From the NCBI RefSeq assembly GCF_029269825.1, contig NZ_JARJHU010000001.1, positions 124,001-188,000 on the forward strand: a DNA stretch of 64,000 bases. The letters are read 5' to 3'. The translations under genes and the position numbers were made by a program. Origin of the DNA: Pedobacter sp. JY14-1 (lineage in GTDB: Bacteria > Bacteroidota > Bacteroidia > Sphingobacteriales > Sphingobacteriaceae). The notes beneath the pieces were generated by a model, which saw only the letters and a list, made by a program, of their open reading frames with translations, did no database searches and was not told where the DNA came from. The first letter of the stretch is position 1, and the number at the start of each line of letters is the position of its first letter. Of the stretch, positions 54,731 to 61,716 are shown one piece after another.

Positions 54731-56134
54731 ATGCTTTATGCAGTTGTAGATATTGAAACTACCGGCGGATACGCATCCGGGAACGGCATTACAGAGATTG
54801 CCGTACTGGTGCATGACGGAATCTCTATCCTGGAACGCTACGAAACGCTGCTCAACCCGGGCCAGGAAATACCTGTCTACATACAGGCGCTGACGGGTAT
54901 CACGGATGAAATGGTAGCAGATGCGCCCAGATTTGAGGATGTGGCCGGCAGATTATATGAATTGCTGCAGGACAAGGTATTTGTAGCCCACAATGTGAAT
55001 TTTGACTACTCTTTTGTAAGGCACCAGCTTGGAAGCTGTGGTTATGAACTGCAAAGCAAAAAATTATGTACCGTGCGTATGAGCCGGAAGCTGCTGCCGG
55101 GGCATGCGTCCTACAGTCTGGGAAAATTATGCAATACGCTGGGCATCAGTATCAGCAACCGTCACCGCGCCGGAGGGGACGCAGAAGCTACCGCCGTTTT
55201 GCTGGCCATGCTCGTAGCAGCCGATACTGAGGGGCTGATCGGGAAGATCCTGGGGCGGGGCGCGAAGGAACAAAACCTTCCCCCCAACCTTCCACGCACG
55301 GAAGTAGACAAACTGCCGCTCTGCCCGGGAGTCTACTATTTTAAGGACAGTAAGGGCAAGGTCATTTATGTCGGCAAGGCCAAAAGCCTCCGGAAGCGGG
55401 TATCTTCACATTTCACCGGCAATAACACCGGACGGCAGCGGCAGAACTTCCTGAAGGACATCTATAGCATAGACTTCGAGGTATGCGCGACGGAACTGAT
55501 GGCCTTCATCCTGGAGGCCGCGGAGATTAAGCGGCTATGGCCGGATAACAACCGGGCCATGAAACGATTTGAACACAAATATGGCCTGTATGTATTTGAG
55601 GACCAGAAAGGTTATCTTCGGCTGGGGATCGACAAATATAAGCGCTTTGTGCCCGCCTTGTACAGCTTCAATACATTGCTGGACGGGCATAATCTGCTGA
55701 GAATGCTGGCCAGCGCGCACGTGCTCTGCGAGAAGCTGTGCAGCATACAGCGGGGCCGCCTTGCCTGCACGGCCCATGCTGAGGGAGGCTGTGCGGGAGC
55801 CTGCATCGGTAAGGAATCTGCAGCCGCCTATAATGTACGTGTAAAATATGCCATGGCAGACCTGAAAGCCATGCTGCCTTCATTCGCCCTGATCGACGAA
55901 GGAAGACACGGGGAAGAACGCAGTTGCCTGCTGGTTGAAGAAGGCAGGTTTTACGGAATGGGTTATATTGCAGGCAGCGTTTCTGCGCCTGAACCGGGCA
56001 TGCCTGCGGCTGATCTGCCGGGAACCGCCGAGGCGCTGAAACCTTTGCTGAAGCCCCTACCCTCCAATGACTACATCGTGAACCTCGTACTTTCGCATGC
56101 GGAGCGGTTTCCGCACAAAAAGCTATTGCTCTGA
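54731..56134 (+). CDS. DEDDh exonuclease fused to a GIY-YIG (UvrC/Cho-like) endonuclease
   Basis: 467 residues. Residues 1-170 form a DnaQ-type 3'-5' exonuclease: Asp7 and Glu9 in VVDIETTGG, HNVNFDYSFV, and His145 with Asp150 in HRAGGDAEAT. Residues 195-275 form a GIY-YIG nuclease: GVYYFKDSKGKVIYVGKAKSLRKR, with Glu262 in FILEAAEIKRLWP (key residues Tyr202, Arg, Glu). Later a C-x7-C-x3-C motif (ACTAHAEGGCAGAC) preceded by more cysteines resembles the Fe-S site of UvrC. Probably acts on damaged DNA. The family is known, but its function is not. Confidence 0.88.
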   Translation: MLYAVVDIETTGGYASGNGITEIAVLVHDGISILERYETLLNPGQEIPVYIQALTGITDEMVADAPRFEDVAGRLYELLQDKVFVAHNVNFDYSFVRHQLGSCGYELQSKKLCTVRMSRKLLPGHASYSLGKLCNTLGISISNRHRAGGDAEATAVLLAMLVAADTEGLIGKILGRGAKEQNLPPNLPRTEVDKLPLCPGVYYFKDSKGKVIYVGKAKSLRKRVSSHFTGNNTGRQRQNFLKDIYSIDFEVCATELMAFILEAAEIKRLWPDNNRAMKRFEHKYGLYVFEDQKGYLRLGIDKYKRFVPALYSFNTLLDGHNLLRMLASAHVLCEKLCSIQRGRLACTAHAEGGCAGACIGKESAAAYNVRVKYAMADLKAMLPSFALIDEGRHGEERSCLLVEEGRFYGMGYIAGSVSAPEPGMPAADLPGTAEALKPLLKPLPSNDYIVNLVLSHAERFPHKKLLL

Positions 56135-56160
56135 TGAAATTGACCCACACACCCGGAAAT

Positions 56161-56174
56161 CGGTGATCACACCG
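56161..56174. promoter_or_regulatory. Inverted repeat next to the regulator's -7 box
   Basis: CGGTG-ATCA-CACCG directly precedes the TAAATTTG element; binding here would block or recruit polymerase. Candidate autoregulatory operator. Confidence 0.35.
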
Positions 56175-56182
56175 TAAATTTG
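56175..56182 (+). promoter_or_regulatory. -7 element of the HMA-AraC regulator
   Basis: TAAATTTG matches TAnnTTTG. A transcript would begin near 56189, which favours the ATG at 56215 over that at 56191. Confidence 0.5.
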
Positions 56183-56214
56183 TAAATGAAATGGCGAATC
56201 GCGACATTGGACAA

Positions 56215-56778
56215 ATGACTACACTCCATATAAAAAACATGGTCTGCAACCGCTGTATCCTGGTGGTGCAGAACGAACTGGAGAAACTTGGCCTCCAGGT
56301 AGAAAGTGTGAAGCTTGGAGAAGCCACGGTAGCAGATACACTTTCTTCCGAAAAGAGTGCGCAGCTGGAAGAGATCCTGGTGTCCCTGGGTTTTCAGGTC
56401 ATTGATGACAAGAAGGGACGGATCATAGCAGAAATTAAGCGCATCATCATCGAACTGGTCCACTACCGGGACGAAGGGCAAAAGAACAATCTTTCTGATG
56501 TACTGAGCAGGGAGCTGCACCATGATTACAATTACCTTTCCAACTTGTTTTCCGAAGTAGAGGGTACAACGATCGAAAAGTACCTGATCGCCCAGAAGGT
56601 CGAACGTGTCAAGGAGCTTTTGGTGTATGATGAACTTTCACTGAGCGAAATCGCCTTTAAACTCAACTACTCAAGTGTGGCCTATCTCAGTAACCAGTTT
56701 AAAAAAGTGACGGGCCTGACACCCAGTCAGTTTAAAAAAATCGGGGAAGAAAAGCGGACCCCGCTTGACCAGGTGTAA
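56215..56778 (+). CDS. AraC-type regulator with N-terminal heavy-metal-associated domain
   Basis: From ATG 56215 (MTTLHIKNMVCNRC) it has 187 residues; an in-frame ATG at 56191 is less likely because the promoter leaves almost no leader. Residues 1-70 are an HMA-like domain with the metal motif MVCNRC (Cys11, Cys14). Residues 85-180 are an AraC-type DNA-binding domain with both helix-turn-helix parts (DVLSRELHHDYNYLSNLF; LSLSEIAFKLNYSSVAYLSNQFKKVTG, key residues Ser-Glu-Ile-Ala and Gly-Thr-Pro). It is probably a metal-responsive activator, and copper genes lie 2.4 kb away. Confidence 0.82.
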   Translation: MTTLHIKNMVCNRCILVVQNELEKLGLQVESVKLGEATVADTLSSEKSAQLEEILVSLGFQVIDDKKGRIIAEIKRIIIELVHYRDEGQKNNLSDVLSRELHHDYNYLSNLFSEVEGTTIEKYLIAQKVERVKELLVYDELSLSEIAFKLNYSSVAYLSNQFKKVTGLTPSQFKKIGEEKRTPLDQV

Positions 56779-56815
56779 GGTCCTCCGGAGTCTGCAGGCC
56801 AGCCAGGCGAATGCG

Positions 56816-58204
56816 CTACAGCAAGATCAGCTCAATGACCGGAACGCTGTAAGGAGGTTTGGATCTGGGTAGTGTGAGTACCAGGCTGTTGCCATCTCCC
56901 TTGTTCTTTTGTATGATGAGCTCAGAATTATCATTTAAGAACTGCGCGTACTTTACTTTGTCCTTTAACCCCGGCAAGCTGATTTCGCCCGGTTTGTAGT
57001 CAAACAAATGCACGTACAGGCGTTTCGTCTTTGGGTTATAGGTATAGCGGACATCATCGCCGGCCTTAATCTCAGCCGGAGCGTAAGTGCAGCCATAGAT
57101 CGACTTCTCGTTGGCATGCATCCAGTAGGCAAGACTGTCAAGGGCACGGTTCGCACGAAAATCAAACTCACCCCTGGCCGTAGGCCCGACATTTAGAATC
57201 AGGTTACCACCGTTAGCTACTGAAGTGATCAGCAGATCAAGGACCTGTTTAGGTGTCTTCCAGGTATTCTCGTCACGGTGATAGCCCCAGGAACCGGAAA
57301 AAGTCTGACAAGTCTCCCAGGTCTTTCCCCTGTATTTTACCAGTTCAGTAGCCTTTACCTGCTCGGGGGTTTCAAAATCCTCTGCGCCCGGAGTGTCGCC
57401 AAGGTCCAGGCGGTTATCGACGATGATGCCTGGCTGAAGTTTCCTGATCAGCCTGAGCAGTTCAAGGGCTCCCCAGTCCTCCTTACCTTTTCCATGTCCG
57501 TTTTTATTCGGATAAGAAAAATCCAGCCAGAGTATATCGATCTTCCCATATTTGGTCAGCAGCTCTGTGATTTGATTTCGTATGTACTGGCGGTATTTTG
57601 CCATATCGCGGCCCTTGTTGAGCGCCGCATATTCAGCTTCTGTAATCCCGTTGTGGGCCAGCGGGTGAAGTTCATCCACCGTAAAATCCGGATGGTGCCA
57701 GTCTATCAGTGAGTAATAGAACCCTACTTTCATACCCTGCGCGCGGAAAGCGTCGACATATTCCTTTACCAGATCCCGCCGGGCAGGCGTATTTGTCGAC
57801 TTATAGTCTGTGTACTTGCTGTCGAACAGGCAAAATCCTTCGTGATGCTTGGTGGTAAGCACGGCATACCTCATCCCTGCTGTCTTTGCCTTTAATGCCC
57901 AGGCTTTGGGGTTATACTGATCCGGGTCAAAAAGGCTGAAATAGGGCTGATATTGTTCGTTAGTCATCAATTCATAGCGTTTTACCCATTCATGTCTTGC
58001 CGGCAGCGAATAAAGTCCCCAGTGTATAAACATGCCAAAACGGTCGTGATTCCACCAGGACATCCGCTGCTCCTTTTGGGCAGCTGTTTCAGCCGGCAGT
58101 GGTTTTTGAGAATAGGTATCTGCAGCCAGAAGTGCCGTGATGACCAGACAAAGAAATGTGCTTTTAAAAGTTAACTTACAGGTGCTCATTTGGTTAGTGG
58201 TCAA
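56816..58204 (-). CDS. Alpha-L-fucosidase, GH29
   Basis: 462 residues with a signal peptide; the frame may begin at the second ATG (MSTCKLTFKSTFLCLV). GH29 marks are RFGMFIHWGLYSLPA, TKHHEGFCLFDSKYTDY and DILWLDFSYP, the latter holding the nucleophile Asp (about 227). It removes alpha-linked fucose from glycans in the periplasm or outside. It stands alone, convergent with the HMA-AraC regulator, and breaks up the copper region without evident relation to it. Confidence 0.93.
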   Translation of the reverse strand: MTTNQMSTCKLTFKSTFLCLVITALLAADTYSQKPLPAETAAQKEQRMSWWNHDRFGMFIHWGLYSLPARHEWVKRYELMTNEQYQPYFSLFDPDQYNPKAWALKAKTAGMRYAVLTTKHHEGFCLFDSKYTDYKSTNTPARRDLVKEYVDAFRAQGMKVGFYYSLIDWHHPDFTVDELHPLAHNGITEAEYAALNKGRDMAKYRQYIRNQITELLTKYGKIDILWLDFSYPNKNGHGKGKEDWGALELLRLIRKLQPGIIVDNRLDLGDTPGAEDFETPEQVKATELVKYRGKTWETCQTFSGSWGYHRDENTWKTPKQVLDLLITSVANGGNLILNVGPTARGEFDFRANRALDSLAYWMHANEKSIYGCTYAPAEIKAGDDVRYTYNPKTKRLYVHLFDYKPGEISLPGLKDKVKYAQFLNDNSELIIQKNKGDGNSLVLTLPRSKPPYSVPVIELILL

Positions 58205-58392
58205 TGGTGTTCAGGGAAACTCAGTTTCAATCATTGCCAGATGTAAGATAGCCGAGATTATCCGTGATGTCTTAAGCGTATTTACCTAATTGTTAAGCTT
58301 TTTTATCCAATTTAGGATTCAGTGGAGGCAACGTCGTTTTCATGGTGCATTGCCTGCTAAGCGCGCTGAGGTCATGAAAAATGATGAAAAAT

Positions 58393-58423
58393 TTGCGCTT
58401 GTTACACTGTTTTTATATCTTTG
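58393..58423 (+). promoter_or_regulatory. tRNA-Arg promoter
   Basis: TTG at 58393-58395, 20-base spacer, TATCTTTG at 58416-58423; the tRNA begins at 58440. Confidence 0.7.
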
Positions 58424-58439
58424 GCGCTCCCAAACGGAT

Positions 58440-58513
58440 GCCTCGGTAGCTCAGTTGGATAGAGCAACGGTTTTCTAAACCGTGGGTCAGGGGTTCGAAT
58501 CCCTTCCGGGGTA
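58440..58513 (+). tRNA. tRNA-Arg (anticodon TCT)
   Basis: A 74-nt cloverleaf: D arm GCTC/GAGC, anticodon stem ACGGT/ACCGT with loop TTTCTAA giving anticodon TCT, and T arm AGGGG-TTCGAAT-CCCTT. The acceptor stem pairs GCCTCGG with CCGGGGT, including wobbles at positions 1-72 and 4-69. CCA is not encoded. Own promoter and terminator. Confidence 0.95.
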
Positions 58514-58552
58514 CTTAAATTGACATATCCTGTTTGATATGCGCCTAATGAT

Positions 58553-58586
58553 AAAAAGCCCGCTAATAAAGCGGGCTTTTTTTTTT
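58553..58586. terminator. Bidirectional terminator after tRNA-Arg
   Basis: Stem AAAGCCCGC with GCGGGCTTT, 7-base loop and ten T on the plus strand. It ends the tRNA transcript and, on the minus strand, the multicopper oxidase operon. Confidence 0.85.
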
Positions 58587-58626
58587 AACCAGTCTGTTAT
58601 GCAGCCCCTATCCGGCTGACGGTTTG

Positions 58627-60900
58627 CTAGTAATTCAGACTCAAGCCAACACCAAAACCCATATCACTGTCGTAATGCGTACGGATGCCGATGTTCCGGG
58701 TCAGGATATACCGCAGGTCAGCCATATATTCCATATCTGTGTTGACCATAAATCCCGCTCTTAACCGTTTTGAAACGGGAATATCTTCCCGCATCAGCGA
58801 AAGCCTTGTTATACCGTCATGATAAACCTCTGCCTGGAAATTAACCAGCATGGGCAGCGTGTACATCACCCCGAGGCTCAGGGCACGGCGGGTGTCCTTT
58901 TTGTTGACCTGGCCGAACAGGTTCTTCTCGTGTTCGTCCATACCCATTTTTCGGTACCTGTAATCAAAGCCGATAAATGGCATCAGCCATTGCATTTTAC
59001 CAATGTAACGGCCCAGGTGCGTTTCGGTTTCAAAGCCGTGCATATTGCTGTAACCCAAACGCCATTCGGTGCCCAGGCTCCAGCGTGCCTTCATCAGCAT
59101 CGCTTCCCCGTCATTGCCATTGCTGGCAAAGTCGTTTTGCGCCGACAGGTGGACCATGTCACTTTCCTGCTGCAACTTTTTATAGGCTTTCGCCTTATCG
59201 GGCAGTTCCGGGTTATCATAGTCGCCAACCGCCATGACCCGGTTCATACCCGACATCATGTGGTAAAGGATGTGGCAGTGAAAGAACCAGTCACCTTCTT
59301 CATTGGCCAGAAACTCAATGGTGTCGGTTTCCATCGGCATGATGTCTATGATGTTTTTCAGCGGGGAATTATCGCCATGCTGGTTCAGCAGCCTGAAATC
59401 AAAGCCATGCAGGTGCATCGGGTGGCGCATCATCGAATTGTTGTGCAGGGTGATCCGCAGAACCTCGCCTTTTTTAACCGGGATCTTATCACTTTCCGAC
59501 AGGATACGGTTATCCATGCTCCATACATAACGGTTCATACTGCCTGTTAGGGTAAACTTCAACTCTTTAACCGGGGCCTGCTTAGGGAGCGATGTTTTAT
59601 ACGGAGATTTCAGCATGGAATAGTTCAGCGTGACCAGGTCAGGGCCGGTGATCTCCGGATACATGACCACGTTCATGTCCATCTGGTTCAGGCTCATCTC
59701 CATACCCATATCATCCAGGTCGCCGTTCATCTTCATCATGCCGTTCATCATCTTCATGCCCTCGAAATACTTCAGGCGAGGCATGGGTCCAACAGGCTGC
59801 CGCACTCCGTTGCCGATGAAATAACTGGCAGACTGGGTGCGGTCTTCGGTGGTGGCCATCAATTCAAACGCCTTTTTATCTTCGGGAATGGTAACCACAA
59901 CATCGTAAGTTTCCGATACGGCGATGATCAGCCGGTCTACTTCTACAGGTTCTACGTCGTTACCATCACTGGCTACCACTACCATTTTGCCGCCGCCATA
60001 GCGCAGCCAGAAGTAAGACGAGGCGCCGCCGTTAGCGATCCGCAGGCGTACTTTATCACCTGCCTTCAGCGGCGTTCCGTCTACGGTCTTCAACTCAGCC
60101 AGGTTTTGTCCGTTGAGCAGGATCTTATCGTAATACACATCACTTACGTCCATAGCCAGCATACGTTTCCATTCATTGGTGATCTTGGTCTTGAAGTGAC
60201 CGCTACGCACCGCCTCTGCATAACTCTGGGTTGCACCTTTACGAATGGCAAACCAGTCGCTGGCATTGTGCAGCATCCGGTTTACATTATCAGGGTTCAG
60301 GTCTGTCCATTCACTGATCATCAGGGGAACGGTGGGAAGGTCATCAATGCCACTGCGAAAGGTTTTATCGTCTGACCGCTTGTGCATGATGAAATTGCCG
60401 TACATGCCGATCTGTTCCTGAAGGCCGGAATGAGAGTGGTACCAGTGTGTGCCGTGCTGAATGATCGGAAAACGGTAGGTGTAAGTCGTGCCGGGCCCGA
60501 TGGGTTTCTGGGTGAGAAAAGGCACTCCATCCTCTTTATTCGGCAGAAACACCCCATGCCAGTGCAGAGAGGTACTTTCCTTCAGCAGGTTATGCACCAC
60601 GATTTCAGCAGTATCGCCTTCATTGAACTCCAGTGTAGGCATAGGTATTTGTCCGTTCACAGCTATGGCCCGTTTTATCTTTTTACCATAGCTGACCAGC
60701 GTATCTTTCACATACAGGTCGTAGTGGATGGTTTTCGCCGGCCGTACCGGCCTTATGACTTTTGTCCTTGCCGGTGACATGCTTACGACAGGTTCCTGCT
60801 GCTGCTTATTGCTGCCTGCCTGGAGATGATGGGTATGCTCCTGTGCCTGGCTGAACAAACCGCCAGCTATCAGCAACAATATGATGCTCAATCTCCTCAT
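58627..60900 (-). CDS. Multicopper oxidase with C-terminal CopB-like barrel extension
   Basis: 757 residues with a signal peptide (to about SQAQ). Three cupredoxin domains hold the copper ligands HWHG (113-116), HWYHSHSG (152-159), HPMHLHG (493-499) and HCHILYHMMSGM (541-552). A Met-rich stretch (about 380-412) resembles the copper-binding loop of CopA-type oxidases. Residues about 585-757 are amphipathic strands (WSLGTEWRLGYSN; GFGVGLSLNY) ending in an aromatic, as in CopB-like outer-membrane proteins. It oxidises or sequesters copper in the envelope. Last gene of the HMA-DUF3347-oxidase operon. Confidence 0.9.
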   Translation of the reverse strand: MRRLSIILLLIAGGLFSQAQEHTHHLQAGSNKQQQEPVVSMSPARTKVIRPVRPAKTIHYDLYVKDTLVSYGKKIKRAIAVNGQIPMPTLEFNEGDTAEIVVHNLLKESTSLHWHGVFLPNKEDGVPFLTQKPIGPGTTYTYRFPIIQHGTHWYHSHSGLQEQIGMYGNFIMHKRSDDKTFRSGIDDLPTVPLMISEWTDLNPDNVNRMLHNASDWFAIRKGATQSYAEAVRSGHFKTKITNEWKRMLAMDVSDVYYDKILLNGQNLAELKTVDGTPLKAGDKVRLRIANGGASSYFWLRYGGGKMVVVASDGNDVEPVEVDRLIIAVSETYDVVVTIPEDKKAFELMATTEDRTQSASYFIGNGVRQPVGPMPRLKYFEGMKMMNGMMKMNGDLDDMGMEMSLNQMDMNVVMYPEITGPDLVTLNYSMLKSPYKTSLPKQAPVKELKFTLTGSMNRYVWSMDNRILSESDKIPVKKGEVLRITLHNNSMMRHPMHLHGFDFRLLNQHGDNSPLKNIIDIMPMETDTIEFLANEEGDWFFHCHILYHMMSGMNRVMAVGDYDNPELPDKAKAYKKLQQESDMVHLSAQNDFASNGNDGEAMLMKARWSLGTEWRLGYSNMHGFETETHLGRYIGKMQWLMPFIGFDYRYRKMGMDEHEKNLFGQVNKKDTRRALSLGVMYTLPMLVNFQAEVYHDGITRLSLMREDIPVSKRLRAGFMVNTDMEYMADLRYILTRNIGIRTHYDSDMGFGVGLSLNY

Positions 60901-60932
60901 CTGTCCTTCTTTTTTTAGTTCCTCTATTTAGC

Positions 60933-61373
60933 CTACCTGGTTTCAGCCACCTTGCCGCAGGTCAGCATCGAAGCACCGTAATACGGGTTTTTGATGTCCT
61001 TTTCCTTGCTGAGCCAATAAGCCTTTTTCATCGGACAATATTGGTAATACACATTTCCTTCTACCTTGTCATCCGCCTTTACCACTTTCCACAGCGCAAC
61101 AGAAAGCTCATTAAAACCTGCCCTCTGCTTGTCAATGTTACCGGCTTTTGCCAGTGTGCCAGTTGCTTTCACCAAGGCGTCTTTTCCCCCGAAATCTCCC
61201 GCAACGCTCAAACCCTGCTGAAGGGCAGCAATGGCCTGGGAGGCAGCTTTGCCGTCCGATGCCACCAGGGCATTTTTAACGGCCAGGTATTGGTCAAGCA
61301 GTTTTGTCGTGTTTTGGGCAAAGGCTGAATAATTTACCAGCACTACTGCCAACAGAAAAAATAACTTTTTCAT
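60933..61373 (-). CDS. DUF3347 domain protein
   Basis: 146 residues with signal peptide (ending SAFAQ). The mature domain begins TTKLLDQYLAVKNALVASDGKAA and ends with the metal-suggestive YCPMKKAYWLSKEKDIKNPYYG and LTCGKV, with Cys and Met that are typical of DUF3347, found in copper-related operons and on CusB-like proteins. Role probably in periplasmic copper handling. Lies 12 bases from the HMA gene and 32 from the oxidase. Confidence 0.88.
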   Translation of the reverse strand: MKKLFFLLAVVLVNYSAFAQNTTKLLDQYLAVKNALVASDGKAASQAIAALQQGLSVAGDFGGKDALVKATGTLAKAGNIDKQRAGFNELSVALWKVVKADDKVEGNVYYQYCPMKKAYWLSKEKDIKNPYYGASMLTCGKVAETR

Positions 61374-61385
61374 CTTTTTATTTTT

Positions 61386-61607
61386 TTAGGTGTGTAATGG
61401 TTCAATCCTGAACCCTGTTTTTTTAATGGTCGCTATAATCTGATCCTCACCTGCTGCATCCGTGCTTACAGTAAGTATCTTGTCTTTATTTGCGGTATCT
61501 ACATTCCAGTTCCCCTTGCCGGCTACCTGGTCCAGATGGGGCGTAACAGTAGCGACACATCCGCCGCAGTTGATATTGGTCTTGAATTGAAAGCTTTTAT
61601 TTTCCAT
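61386..61607 (-). CDS. Heavy-metal-associated (HMA) copper chaperone-like protein
   Basis: 73 residues forming one HMA domain. The metal motif is INCGGCVATV (Cys-Gly-Gly-Cys); unlike CopZ it lacks the usual Met before the first Cys. It should bind Cu(I) in the cytoplasm and hand it to the P-type ATPase. First gene of the operon that continues with DUF3347 and the oxidase; the ATPase gene is 109 bases upstream. Confidence 0.9.
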   Translation of the reverse strand: MENKSFQFKTNINCGGCVATVTPHLDQVAGKGNWNVDTANKDKILTVSTDAAGEDQIIATIKKTGFRIEPLHT

Positions 61608-61656
61608 TGTTTAATTGTTTTATGATACAAATTTCCAAAATAACAGGCCTGGCGGG

Positions 61657-61685
61657 GTTACACAATTTTGAGTATGATTTGTAAC
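61657..61685. promoter_or_regulatory. Candidate operator upstream of the copper operon
   Basis: GTTACACAA at 61657-61665 and TTTGTAAC at 61678-61685 form an imperfect inverted repeat with a 12-base spacer in the 109-base gap before the HMA gene, a plausible site for the HMA-AraC regulator. Confidence 0.35.
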
Positions 61686-61716
61686 TTTTACTGCTAGCCC
61701 TTCCCTGTTCAACATT

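Noticed and set aside
58290..58478. 62-residue frame before and across tRNA-Arg
   Set aside because: It overlaps the tRNA and its promoter.
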